This document shows positions 8,691-20,755 of a stretch of 64,000 nt of DNA, in pieces. The first letter of the stretch is position 1; every line of letters begins with the position of its first letter. Under the pieces are notes generated by a model that was not told the origin of the DNA, made no database searches, and saw only the letters and a program-made list of their open reading frames with translations. The stretch spans positions 818,893,001 to 818,957,000 of the forward strand of contig CM057459.1 of assembly GCA_016271365.2 (NCBI GenBank), given 5' to 3'. Made by a program: the position numbers and the translations under genes. Source of the DNA: Neoceratodus forsteri. Taxonomy: Eukaryota; Chordata; Ceratodontiformes; Ceratodontidae.

Positions 8691-10665
8691 TAGTGTTCTA
8701 ATCTAGCAGATCTCACAGGTCAGGGTTGGAGAAGTCTTTATACACCAAACGCATATCCCCTCTGAGCCTATGATACTCCAGACTATACATTCCCAATTTC
8801 ATCAGCCTATCCTTATATTCCAGATTTTGTAACCCTCTGATTAGTTTAGTTGCCCTTCTTTGTACCCTCTCCAGTACCCTTATTTCAGTTTTACCACCTG
8901 GGGCCCTTAGCTGCGCACAGTACTCCATATGTGGTCTGACCAGGGAGAAGGAGTAGAGGGCTATAAGGACCTCTTTATCCCTGCTCTTTATATGTCATCT
9001 AATGCAGTTTAGGATACTGCTTGCCTTTTTATCCACTTGGTTACAATGTATCTAGCTACCAAGGTCGTTGGATATTCTGACTCCCAGGACTCTTTCATCT
9101 GTGACTTCCCTCAGAATAATTCCATTTAATCTGTACTTATGCTTAAGATTTTTGGAATCCAGATGCATCACAGTACATTTATCAGCATTAAAAATTAGTT
9201 TATGCATTCTTGCCCACTCCTCCAGATCACCCAAGGCCTTTTGTAGCGTATCTGCATCATTATTCTTGTTTATTGGTGGGCCTAGCCTGGTGTCATCAGC
9301 AAACCTGGACACCTAAATCTCCTCCTTGGGTTGCATAGAAGATATGTAAATATTAAACAAGGCTGGTCCCAGAACAGAGCCCTGGGGCACCCTGCTGGTG
9401 ACCCTGGACAAGTCTGAGTAAGTGCCCCTAATGCAGACTCTTTGCTTCCTATCATTTAACCAAGAAGCAATCCATTTAGTAATATTGCCTGGGATGTCAT
9501 GCTCTATTAGTGAGTTGGTTAGTTGCCCATGTGTAACTTTATCGAATGCCTTTGAGAGATCCAGAAAGATGACATCCACTGACTTTCCCTCATCTAGTAC
9601 TCTACTGGCCTTTCCATAAAACTCTAGAAGGTTTGTCTGACAAGAGCATCCCTTGATAAAGCCATGCTGAGTGTGGTCAATGTCCCCTCTACCCTGCTAT
9701 ATTGGACCATGAAGTCCTTAATAATCCCCTCCATAACCTTCCCTAAAACAGCTGTCAGGTTTATAGGCTGATAATTACTCACTTCATGTTTGGACCCCTT
9801 TTTGTGTATGAGTACTACATCTGCAGTCTCCATACATCTGGCACCTCACCCAGTGCCAAAGAATTCTGAAATATGGCTGTAATAGGGCCAGTCAGCTCAT
9901 TAACCATCTCCCTAATAAATCTGGGGTGCAGCCCATCTGGTCCTTGAGCTTTTTTAGGATCCAGTTTGAGTATTCTCTCTGTGACATTGCTGTGGTCAAT
10001 AACTAGAGAGGGTTTAACCCTTGCTGATAAATGACTTTTAGTATTACTGGAGTTGTCATTGTAAAGAGATGTGAATAATTTATTGAAACATGTGGCCATC
10101 TGGCCGTTATCAGTAACAGCTGAGCCATCTTCATTCTTTAGTGGGCCAATACTTATGACCCTCCCCTTTTATTATTTATATAGGAATAAAATGATTTGTG
10201 GTTATCCTTAACTTTACTAGCTAAATGTAGCTCATGCTTCTTTCTGGCTTGTGCAATTGCCTTCTTTGTTTGTTTAAGGGATTCATGGTATGTACCCCAG
10301 CAGGATGCATGTCCCCTTTCTTTGGCCTTTATATATGCCTAATTTTTTTTCATTTGATACACGTTTTTACTGTGGCTGTCATCCATGCAGGTGATATTTT
10401 AGTTATGTTATATTTCTTGCTACAAGGTACATATTTATTAACTAATATGCTAATTTTACTTTCAAGGGTTTCCCATATCTGATTCAGTGTAAGGTCCTTA
10501 AACTGATCTTCCCATGCTGTCAAGTCCCTATGCATACTACTCCAGTCAGCCTTACTGTAATTGTAAATGATAGTGTCCCCCTTGATGTTTGCAGATTCTT
10601 TGCAGAAGAGTGCAGAGTTACATTATTTTCTCCCTTGATGTTACCTGTATCATTTAATGTATAAA
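8660..10665 (-). mobile_element. CR1-clade LINE, reversed, broken (copy D)
   Basis: Reading the minus strand from about 10.6 kb down, frames give LDPKKAQGPDGLHPRF (about 9915-9960), KKGSKHEVSNYQPINLT, FLDLSKAFDKVTHGQL and [18 protein letters not shown] (9313-9579). The catalytic SRFADDTRLG follows (about 9280-9310), then KCTVMHLDSKN and finally RVQRRATKLIRGLQNLEY (8713-8928). This is the full order of CR1 RT and its C-terminal region. The 5' part above 10.1 kb is weaker linker. The end near 8690 lacks the usual microsatellite tail. The insertion splits the Tx1 RT. Confidence 0.8.
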
Positions 10666-12245
10666 GCTAAACAAATTTATTTGATTAAGACCTTTTTAAT
10701 TACTACAATTTTATAACTAAGTTATGCTTTCCTCATTCCACAACATTTTGAAGTCACAGTATACTCCTGTTCATTTTTCGTGTGTCTGGAGATGACATTT
10801 AAACCATGTTAGTCGGAATATTACATATTTAGGAATAAATCAAGGAGGTTTAGGGATGGTAAATTCCGTAGTCTTATTTTTTGGAGTTTGTTCCTCTATG
10901 CAAATGAAGTTCCTTTGGTGAAACAAGAACAAAAATATTGGTGCAATGGTTAGCCCCTTACTTGCTAAACATTCTAACAGAATGGAAAGCTAATACATTC
11001 GTACACAAGAATAAAAGGGTGCAGAAACTAATCCCAATGTGGATGTATTGCTTCGACTATGTCAAAAAATGGGGTGCTGCATCTATAGCAGTATTAAAAA
11101 CTCCTTGATAAATAATTTATCCGGAAGGTCTACAAAATCACTTTTTTGACCCAGCTTTCCTACAGTACCCTGCCAGCTAACAGGAACAGATAGGTTTTCT
11201 TGTTACAGAATCAAGAATCCCAAAGAAAATGTGGGACATGGTCTGGTTAGGGACCCAGATAAAATAAATGTGAAGGGTACTCACAAGCACAAACAGCTTA
11301 GTGAAAGAAACTGCCTGAGAAATATTTGCACAGCCGTCATAGAAACTATGGACCATCTATATTTTGCTTGCTCATTTATTTTGGAATTTTGGGCAATAGT
11401 GGCAAACAGATGGCAGAACCCTTTCTTTTCCTTTTTAACCCCTGCTTGTTTATTTAGGGGCACTGTTCAACCCCAGTGGAATAGCTATGATGCTGGAAGT
11501 ATCCACATTCTCATGGCCAGTTGGTTGTAATGGGTATGGCAGATACGCTGTAAATTTGTTCTGCAACAACAACAAACTACCCCATCTGAATTGCTTGTGA
11601 TAACTTTGAAAGTAACACAGTCAATTCAGAAAGATAAACTGAATCTAGTAGGCCAAACAAACTGGGAGACCAAGTGGGGTGTCTTGAGATGGTTAATGTA
11701 TATCCATATATGAAGGTCATATTAGGCTTGAGGATAGATTTTACAATATTCGTCTAAGGTGTTTAGGGGCTGGAAAGCTTTGGGGTTCTCACTTTAGGGA
11801 TTCTATGGAGATTTGGCCTTAAGTTGTACATTGACCATTTTGCTGCATGGATCTTTTTATATTTTTGATTTAGAACAGTATAAATTGCTATTTATCTTCA
11901 TTTCCTTTACCTATCAAAATCTGTCTCCTACAAATGTGTTTTCAGATATTTATCATAGACTACAGCTTTTCTTAAACAATGTACATATGATTAGCAAATA
12001 TGTCACTGATTCTTTCCCTTATCAGCCAGTGGTATACTTAAATAGCAGCAAACTTATTATTTTTGTTTATAAAGGTAGAAAGATTAATACCTTACAATAT
12101 TGCTTTGATTTTGCTGATTGTATAAAATAGGGAGGAGTTTCTCAAATCTAATTGTAAATTTTGATTGATTTTAATAATTATTTTATATGATTTTTGTACA
12201 CGTCTACTTTGAATATATAATAAAAATTCCCCAACTTTTTTGGTA
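10666..12245 (+). mobile_element. Tx1-like L1 ORF2 C-terminus and 3' UTR
   Basis: The Tx1 LINE resumes after the reversed CR1. A frame at 11231-11530 reads KGTHKHKQLSERNCLR and later METMDHLYFACSFILEFW, the cysteine/histidine C-terminal domain of this clade. It closely resembles NSHKHKQLRERYCLR and PETQEHLFFHCPYIM in the second Tx1 copy at about 17.55-17.68 kb. From 11530 on there is AT-rich 3' UTR ending with an AATAAAAA-like block near 12218. Confidence 0.65.
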
Positions 12246-12269
12246 GGGGGAGCTGCTGTCTGTCCATCC

Positions 12270-14560
12270 AAGATGACGGACGTCAATGCTCAAAGTAAGG
12301 AGGTAGGTTGTGCAGCTCTTGCTGGAGACTGAACCTCTGCTCCGCAAGTCTTTCTAATAAGGTTACTCTTGTTCCTGATGCTCTTGTTTCTCCAAGGCAT
12401 GAATCTGAACCTATGTTGTATGAACCTGTGCTGGATTCTTCCAGCATCTCTATGGATGATATTACTGTTGCTCAACAACACTTACTTGATCGTGTATGGG
12501 ACCATAAAGCTAGGATGCTGAAATTGTTGGCAGCAGATGACTGCAGGTTTTTCAGAGGAAGGGAACACCTGAATTTGCTGAGGTGGTCTGCAGACATTGC
12601 TGACTTGGTACCTGGTGAGCTGTCAGACACTGAGCTGTTGATGGCAGTCAATCCACCTGTCCCTGGCAACAATCCAAGACCTTAGGACTGAAACTTCCTC
12701 CTCCACTGAAACAACTTTCATCAGAGCCTGGTTTGTTCACCTGGTCTCTGGAACATGCTTTAGCTGACCCTGGCTATACGCAGACTACAGGAGGCTCTTG
12801 GGTCCCAGATGATTCTGACCTTCGGGTGCAATACTACAGTCTTGTTGCTCTCCACTCCTCCCCGGGGGGGGAGTACCAGTTTGCCTGCTGCAGATTCCTT
12901 TTCAACCACTCTGATTGCTGGGTCTTTTGATCTTACTAACTCTGCAGTCACTGTTATGCCTTCTGTCCTGAATGCTCCTGTTGTACAAGGTGAACAGTTC
13001 CATATCACTCCTTCAGTTGTTGTTGCTTCTTTAAGCCATGCTTTGTCTGAACCATTTGCCAGACCCTCTCCTGTTGCAGGGAGCAACCCTGACATGCCTG
13101 TTGATCCCCCTGTGGCACGCACTTCATGATCTGCTGCTCTAATTGTCTCTACTCTGTGAACAAAGACGTTTACTGACTTGTTTACCCTTACTGGCAAGCC
13201 AGTCCCTCGGAGGCATGTGGTCTATTTAATTTACGAAGGTGGTTTAGAGATCCCCCCAACCAGGTGCATATTGCCAGGAGTCTTCTGAAAGAGTATTTAC
13301 ATTTTTTTCTTTTCTTAAATCAAGTAAGCCTTATTTATTTTTCAAATAGCGTAACAAAAAGAACAAAAACAGTAAAACAGTAACAATGACAGTAATATCA
13401 AGATTCCTTCAAATTCTTTGCATCTGAACTGTTTGCATTAATTCATATTGGGGACTTTAATCATGATATTAGTTTCAGACATCTTGCTGGTTTGGATAGG
13501 TTTTAGAAGCAATATAATCTTTTGAAGGATACACTGCTGTGGACTTCTTTTCTTGCTGAACCCCTTACTCACCCTACTGTCTTGACTATTACTGTACTTT
13601 TCTGTAATGAAGGGGTCAATATATCAAACATTCTTTACTGGCTTCAGCAACATTGTGAGATTCTGGATTGTCCAGAGCCTATTATTGACTCAGAGCAGAT
13701 GTGGACATGGGGTGGAAAATTAAGGTTAAACTACATCACACTGAACATGGGATCCAACATTTACCGAGTAGTTTGTACTTGGGATGGGATCGGGAGAATG
13801 CTGTTCTATGCAGGGCAATCTATGTCCTGTTTCAAGTTTGTGTCCCAGTCTTATATGAGTAATGCCTGTGATAGCCCTCAGTGTTCTCACTGCCTTAAGT
13901 ATGAGCATGTTGCTAGAAACTGTAAGAATTCTTTTTATTGTCATTTGTGTGAGAAATGTGGTCATTCTTATGCATGAAGTCCCTGGGTCTCCCATAATGA
14001 GGGAGGATGGTTTCTCTCAGGAGAAACTGGTGACACAAGTTCAGAAACAAGGAGCTGTTAATGCCTCTGAGAGAACTATGGAAAACCTCCTTAGGGAAGT
14101 TCAGGAACAGGAGAATGTAATGGAGAACCTGCACCCTGCTGATCCCACCCCCTGGCACTGTTCTGCCTGTTGATGATCCTACTCATGTTTTGGATGAGGT
14201 TATGGATACTGGACAGGAGCTCCCAGCAACTGCCCTGCAGGTCCCCTCCTCTCCAGTACACATTCCACCCCCTTCTGAGGTATCTGAAGTTGTTAAATCC
14301 AAAAGTACTGTAAGTCCAAAAAATCCAGAACTGAGTCCCCACTTCCTACTGCTACTTCTAGCAATGGCTTGGCTCTTCAGAATAAATTATCTGCACTTAG
14401 TTCAGAAAATGACTTCAGCGATACTGCAGATGATGATAAGAATTTAGAGGTTTCCTCTCTTTCTTCCTCACTGCATGATTTTTCCTCTGATCTGAAGGAA
14501 TCCCATTTGGTAGCTACTGATACCAAATGGAAAAAAAAGACTACTAGATCTAGTTCATGA
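12270..14560 (+). pseudogene. Tx1 ORF1 (Gag-like, CCHC zinc knuckles)
   Basis: Early frames (12308-12685 and on to about 13.1 kb) are serine/proline-rich. The conserved part is open from 13522 to 13977, after a TAG at about 13504, and reads VTILTITVLF-like strands, LYWLQQHCEIL and WTWGGKLRL. It ends with a perfect CX2CX4HX4C knuckle, CSHCLKYEHVARNC, and a second one, CHLCEKCGHSYA, that loses its last cysteine to a TGA. A long hydrophilic tail in other frames reaches about 14560. The protein would bind element RNA. Identity is well supported by the knuckles and by the upstream ALIHIGDFNHDISF block typical of this ORF1. Confidence 0.7.
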
Positions 14561-14599
14561 AGAAATGACATGATTATGCTCCTTTTTTCTCACTCTTCT

Positions 14600-17500
14600 T
14601 CAATGGATGCTCTATCCATCCTCACTTTGAATGTTAATAGTATCAAAAGTTATCAAAAGAGACTTTCTACTTTTGTAAATTTACAGGTTTCTACTGCACA
14701 TATTATTCTATTACAGATACCCAACTGAAAACATGATTTGACCCCTCTCATTACTCTCTTTTGCACTAAAGATCCAGCCATTTGTTCTGTGGGGACAGAC
14801 ATCTCTGATGGTGGGGAGAATTTCTTCCAGTGGGCAGACTTTCTGATCTCTATATTGGTGGATGTTCACCCTGGGAAGCACTGTTGCTTGATGCCACCTT
14901 TTGAGGGATTAGACTGCATATTGTTGTTACATATGCACCCCAGACTAAAGCTGCCAAGAATTGAACTTCTCCATGCTTCACAGCCTTACCTTCACTCCTC
15001 TTGTCTAGCAATTTGGGGTGGGAATTTTAATTGTGGGATCAATAGATCTGATAGGGTATTACAAACTGATAAATTGTTTTGTGATACTGTCTTATTACAT
15101 CAGGCCTCCTTATGGGATGTCTACCGGATCTTACACAAGACAGGTGAACATACCTATACAAGAAGTACTATCACCGCTAGGACTGATTTTCTGTTTGTGT
15201 TCTCCTCTTTTTCAATCCTGGGGGCCTCTACTCAAAGTGTCTGATCATAACGTGTTATCTAGTGTACAGTATTACATTAGGGTGATAACCCCACTCTGGA
15301 CAAAGGATCCTGGAGATTGAATACTCAGGTCTTGTCTGATCCATCTTTTCAGACAAGATGGGATACCCTCTGGCGAGTTTGGATTTTAGTCCTTTGTCTT
15401 TATGATGATTTTGCCACCTGGTGGGAGGATTGTTAGTGGGAATTTAAAGACTCATTTCAGACTTATTGAGGGCGGAAAGCAACTGATGTGTATTTGCAAT
15501 ACAAACACATCAGGGATCACCTGCAATAGGTGATCTCTAGAGGTCTGTAGTGAAGGGGGTAGACTATTCCTCTCAAATTTCAAACCTTCAAAAGGACATG
15601 AGAGCTCTTCAATATGACAGAGGTCATTCTCTTTACAAGAAAATACAATTTGGCATGCAGTGTAACAAAAAGACCTTCAGTCCATATTATGACTTTAACA
15701 AACATGTTGAAAGTAGAATAATTTATTCTGTGTATAACAAATGGGGTGTCCCTGTTCATTCTAATGTGGATATAATGCAGGAAATTTTTAGATACGTTAT
15801 GTCAGTGTTTGACACTGCTCCTTCTGTCCCTTCGGCCTCTTCCTTTTTGGACAATCTATATCTCCCTAAAGTGTTGGATGAAGATCAAGCCATGCTTTTA
15901 GCACCCATTTCTTCCAATGAATTAGCATACTGTATTGACTCTTAGAAAAAAAAATACTGTCCCTGGACATGACAGTTTAGGCATTGAATTTTACTAGACT
16001 TTTAAACTCCAGTTAGCTCTCTATTTGGCTGATGTGTATAATCAGTGTCTACAGTCTGGTGTTTTACTTGACTCTCAGTACAAGCCTTGTTGATTTTTAT
16101 TGATTAAAAAAGGGGATAAGGTGGATTTAAGTAACTGGAGACCTTTTAGTTTCCTTAACACAGATTAGAAGATTTTAGCTAAAATTTTGGCAAACAGAAT
16201 GGCAAGCATTGCTGATACCCTTGTCAGTCCATATCAGACTTGCTGCATCAGATCTAGATATATACAGGATAATTTAATTCTCCTGGGGGAATTGTTAGAG
16301 GTAATGCCTGCTTACTAACAAAATATATCCTTGACCAGGAGAATGCCTTTGATAGGATTTCACATTCCTATTTATTTCAAATTCTTTTGGTTTATGGTCT
16401 GCCTCCCTCCTTTGTCTATTGAATAAAGTACCTGTACTCCTTGCCAGTTGTTATTCCCCTAGTTATTGGATGGTTAGGAGGCCCTTGTTCCCTGCATAGG
16501 GGTGTTGTACAGGGGTTGATCCATAGTCCTATTTTATATGTTTTGGGGTTGGGTCCCTTGTTACATGTGATATACAGTATGATTACCTTAGGATAAACGT
16601 CATCTTGGTGACTCCCAGTTCTTCCACTTTGAAAGTCATGGCATATACAGATGATGTTATCCTTTTGGCTCTGAATGCTGCCTATGGCTCTGAGGTTCAT
16701 TGCATTATGAATAGATTTTCACTGTTATCCACCTCTAAAGTTAATTATAATAAAAGTAAAGGCTACCCCCTAGGGGCTTCTGCTGATACTCACTCAGCAT
16801 CTATAGCATCTATTACTATAGAGCAGCAAGATATTAAAATCATAGGTATCCCTTTCAGTTCACAAGATAAGACTGACTGAAATTGGAGTCAGTGTCTTGC
16901 TCATGCAGAAGTGATGGTAAATACATGGAAAATCAAGCAAATTTCTAATTGAAAAGGGTACTATTAATAAAGACTCTGCTATTGCAATTATTTTTGTACA
17001 TTTGTTATATTTTCCCACCTCAAGGACACTGGAAACTAGACTATGTAATGTATTTTTCCAGACCTTTTGGGGAAGTCGGTTGAATTCAGTTAAATGAGAC
17101 ATTACCTATCACATTAAGAAACACGAAGGCCTGGGAATGATTAATCCTTTATCTTTTTTTTTTATAGTTTTTTCTTATTGACAAATATAGGACTGTTTCT
17201 CCGACACATAGAGTTGATCTGGACTCCAGCTCTGGCAGCCTGGTTGACTTATTACATTTCAGACTGAAACTTTCCCAGCTATTTAATTTTCATCTGTCTC
17301 CCTCTGTCCCTGACCATATTATCTGGGCCTTTCAAAAGATTATGCTCCAGAAGCTTTCTTACAGAGTGATGCTTTCTAGTGATAGAAAATAACTGTATAA
17401 CTCTATTTTGTACCTAAACTTTCATAGTGATTTACTCTTTCCACACTGTGCAGCACCACATACTGACATGGTTTTGTGATATTTGCAGAATTGAAGACTT

Positions 17501-17960
17501 TCTGCCATTTTTGTGGGATGTATTATGGCTTAGCATGCATGGTAAGCTGGGTGTCAGAAACTCCCACAAGCATAAGCAACTTAGAGAGAGATATTGCCTC
17601 AGGGAGGGTTGTGAATCTTCCCCTGAGACTCAAGAACATTTGTTTTTTCATTGCCCATATATTATGCATTTTTGATCCTATGGGCTATGCAGTAGAGGGA
17701 ACCTTTATGCCATACTATAGCCAATCTGGAATTAGTCCTTGGAATTTTCCTAGCAAGGCCTGAGTACTTTGGAATTTCTTTGTGCACTTTTGATATATTA
17801 CATTTGGCAGGCACGGTGTTCCTGGGTGCTGCAACAAAAATATATTTTTTATCAGGACATTTTACAGTATGTGGGGTGTGCACTTACTACACTATGTTCT
17901 CAAGATTGCAGAGAGTATGATGGCCCTAGGCTGTCAGCTTTGGAGAAACTGTAATACATT
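14600..17960 (+). pseudogene. Tx1 ORF2: endonuclease and reverse transcriptase
   Basis: ORF2 opens near LSILTLNVNSIKS (about 14617). The endonuclease has IWGGNFNCGINRSDR (about 15010-15050) and a tail ending RTDFLF. A linker frame (15550-15945) is open for 131 residues. RT motif A is seen as LDQENAFDRISHSYLF (about 16330-16378) and the catalytic YTDD is at 16644-16655 within AYTDDVILL. The C-terminal domain carries HKHKQLRERYCLR and EHLFFHCPYIM (about 17562-17675). Stops occur every few hundred bases and the region between 15945 and 16600 is badly broken. Confidence 0.7.
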
Positions 17961-18184
17961 TCTTATATAAAGGTTGTTTCCTTTTTTTTCTCTGTATAAC
18001 ATTTAAATCTGTTTCTTTTTGTGTTTTTGAATACTGATGATTTTTTGTACATACATTCATATTGTATTTCTGTACTTACAGTTTATGCTCTTGTGTGGTT
18101 TGTGTTCTTCAAATAAATGTTCCTACTGTTTTCAAGAAGTGTCATTTGATCTTTAAAGTTCAAATGAACAAATACCAGAACAGA

Positions 18185-18292
18185 ACCTTAGTTTAACATC
18201 TCATCTGCAAGATGGCACCTCAGGAGTTCAGCACCCCCTCATGGTGCTCTACAGTGTCAGAATTAGGATTTTACCCCAAGTGCCTAGTGTGT
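18185..18292 (-). mobile_element. V-SINE-like fragment, reversed
   Basis: The reverse complement matches the body of the SINE at 27675-28112, including TGCTG and GAGGTGCCATCTT-like blocks and GATGAGATGTTAAAC with one mismatch. About 105 bases remain. The tRNA head is gone because an L2 fragment starts at about 18293. Confidence 0.7.
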
Positions 18293-19790
18293 CCTGTAGT
18301 TTGGATCTGGGCCCTACACACCTATTATTAGGGTTTATGGAGTTCATCGGCCCGATCCTTGCAAAGATTGTTTTGTGCTCCATACATTCAGAAGAGTTCC
18401 CTAGCTCTCTGAAGGAGGTGGTGGTGACACCACTTCTTATTAAAGCTTCTTTGGACCCAAGCAGCTGTGCAAACTACAGGCCTATCTCTAACCTTCCCTT
18501 TGTTGGGAAGGTGATTGAGAAAGTGGCTGCGCTGCAAATGGAGAACCACCTTACTATCCATGATGTCTTCGATCCTCTCCAGTCAGTCTTCCAGAAGAGT
18601 CATAGTACTGAGACCACTCTGGTATGGGTGCTCAGTGATCTCCTGATGGAGCGGGACCAGAAGTGCCATTCCATCTTGGTGCTTCTGGATCTCTCTCTTC
18701 AGCATTTGACACTGTGGACCATGGGGTTCTGCTTGAGGGCCTAAGGGTTATCTGTGGCCTGGCTGGTCCAGTTCTCAGATGGTTTCACTCTTTTCTAGCC
18801 GGCAGGTCTCAGAAGGTGGTATCTGGGATTTTTTCTTCTGAGCCATTCTCTCTCTGCCATGTGGGGTTCCTCAGGGCTCAGTGCCATCTCTTATGTTGTT
18901 TGCAGTATATTTTCTGCCCCTCAGAGACATTGTAAGATGATATGGACTGAGGTTTCATTGCTATGCTGATGACTCATAGCTCTGTCTTTCGCACCCGACC
19001 AGGATAGTGCAGTCTCGATGTTTAATAGCTGCCTGGCAGAGATCCATGGCTGGATGAAGTCTAGCTGGTTGAAATTGAATTCTAGGAAGACTGAGGTGTT
19101 GGTAGTGGATCCTGGGTGCCAGATAGAGAGGCTGGTGGTAGGTTTATCCTCTGGGCTTTGGCTAGATGGTGTACAACTGCCTACGTCTGAACAGGTGTGT
19201 AATCTGGGGGTGATTCTTGATGATGGTCTGACACTGTGTGCGCAGGTGTCAGCAGTCATCAAGTCTTCCTTTTACTATATTAGGAACATCACCAGAATTA
19301 AGCACCTTGTTCTCTCCAATGATTTGCCGAGGTTGATCCATGCCTTTGTGACCTCTCACCTTGACTACTGTAACTCCCTCTACCTGGGGCTTCTAGTGGT
19401 TGATATCTGCTGCTTGCAGCTAGTGCAGAATGCTGCAGCATGATTGTTGACTGGGACTTCATGGTATAGTCATATTATTCCCATGCTGTACAATCTGCAC
19501 TGGCTGCCTATATAGTGGCGGATCACCTTCAAGGTCGGTCTTTTGACCTATAAGCCCTGCATGGACAGGGACCAAGTTACCTGCAAGAGCTCCTGATGCC
19601 CTACAGCCCCGACCTTCCTCTCTGCTCAATTGACGAGGATTTGTTAGAGGTTCCCAGGGTGCGGTTAAAAACATCTGGGGCTCGGGCTTTTATGTTTGTG
19701 GCACCATCCAGATGGAACTCTACCTCTTCAGATTAGAGAGTGCAGGACTGTGGAGAGCTTCAAAAGCAGCCTAAAAACACATCTATTTAA
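18293..19790 (+). pseudogene. L2 reverse transcriptase remnant
   Basis: Coding remains cover RT motifs 0 to A, a damaged middle (the catalytic FADD region near 18955-18990 reads YADDS-like in another frame, from GCTATGCTGATGACTC) and the C-terminal part ending KSSLKTHLFKQLF at about 19760-19800. Frame changes at about 18700, 18900 and 19000 and a stop at 19441 prevent translation. The L2 protein would nick target DNA and copy the element RNA; only the RT half was ever inserted here. Confidence 0.75.
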
Positions 19791-19857
19791 GCAATTGTTT
19801 TATGATGTGTATCCTATGTACAGCACTTCGACACTGAAATTGTGCTACATAAATAAA

Positions 19858-19884
19858 AGTATTATTATTATTATTATTATTATT
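19858..19884 (+). repeat. (ATT)n tail of the L2 copy
   Basis: About nine perfect ATT units directly after the L2 3' end mark its insertion edge. Confidence 0.9.
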
Positions 19885-20755
19885 CTTTGTGTCATTTTAT
19901 ACCAACTTTTCCTGTAGCTCTTGATATTAAACTGGCCTGCCGGTGCAGTGGGAGTGTTTATGCTTGTGATGTCATTGACCCAGCTCTGGAAATGAGCTCA
20001 GGAGTTGGAGGGCCAGCCAGAGTGGAGTAGGACTGAGTGTCCAGCAGACTTCTCTCCTTCTCCATGGGGGAGGGTGGGGAAGTGGCCAGTGTTTGACTAC
20101 CCCCTGGTGGAGACTGGGGGGCAGCAACCAGAGCTTGCATGGCTGAGAAGCATGTCAGACATTGGCACAAGTGCACCTCATGTCATTGTGTGCCACACCT
20201 ACTGCTGAAAAAAACTAACAAAAATTACCAGTCTGTGCAGGATGATGTCTGCCCCCGAACTCGAATCCCATAAAGTGGCACGAGGCACTCTGACCCTGGA
20301 TCACCTTCAGTCTCTGGTAGGGGAGTAGCACTCCCTCCCAGTCAGCCCCACCCTGAGGGATAAGCCAGGGTGCGATCTGGGGCAGTGTGTAAGTCACAGG
20401 GGATGAGGTGACTGGGGCAGACTGCAAAGGGGGCCAGCTGGTAAAAAGAAACAAATAAAAAAACAAAAACAATTCTTGATGCTACAGATCCAGGAGGGGC
20501 CACCAATAATGGTAACCTTAAAGCAGCAGAATTGTGCTAGTCATCATGTGTTTTTTTTTTTAACAATAATGTTTTTTCTGCCAAAAACATCAATACTCCC
20601 CTTTCTCCTTACATTTTTACATTCCAGAACAAAAATACAGGATTTGGAAGTTGTTAATAGTTCTCACTGTCATGTCATGACCACCATGAAACAAAATTAA
20701 AATATCTAGGTGTGGTAATGTGTTGCTTACTTCCAGAAACATGTGGTAGCCACAG
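19885..20755 (+). other. Unassigned noncoding DNA
   Basis: No supported gene. The interval is GC-richer between 19930 and 20420, with several G/C-rich short frames that carry no family motif. An A/T-rich stretch with poly-T lies near 20548-20560. It may hide an old SINE or UTR, which I cannot identify. Confidence 0.3.

Larger units (their letters stand above)
12246..18150 (+). mobile_element. Tx1-clade L1 element, nearly full length (copy B)
   Basis: Starting at about GGGGAGCTGCTGTCTGTCC, this 5.9-kb element has a zinc-knuckle ORF1 and a separate ORF2 with endonuclease, RT and C-terminal domains, then a T-rich 3' UTR with AATAAA near 18112. It follows directly on the 3' end of the first Tx1 copy. 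Numerous stops and shifts show long decay. Tx1-type elements are known from frogs, fish and other vertebrates. Confidence 0.75.
18293..19884 (+). mobile_element. L2-clade LINE, 5'-truncated (copy A)
   Basis: The frame at 18241-18744 reads LDLGPTHLLLGF, then PLLIKASLDPSSCANYRPIS, NLPFVGKVIEKV and HSTETTLVWVLSDLL, the RT start typical of L2. Motif A (LVLLDLS then AFDTVDHGVLLEGL) is split by a frameshift near 18700. The later RT and thumb are at 19018-19443, with WLKLNSRKTEVL, NLGVILDDGL and SHLDYCNSLYLG. The 3' end reads TGTGCTACATAAATAAAAG followed by (ATT)n, the usual L2 tail type. Confidence 0.85.

Noticed and set aside
13448..13480. GDFN-like sequence (IHIGDFNHDI) resembling an endonuclease catalytic motif
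   Set aside because: It lies inside Tx1 ORF1, where a block of this form precedes the knuckle domain and leads into it; nothing endonuclease-like surrounds it.
18130..18290. Possible L2 5' UTR
   Set aside because: Most of it is a reversed SINE fragment that matches the SINE at 27.7-28.1 kb.
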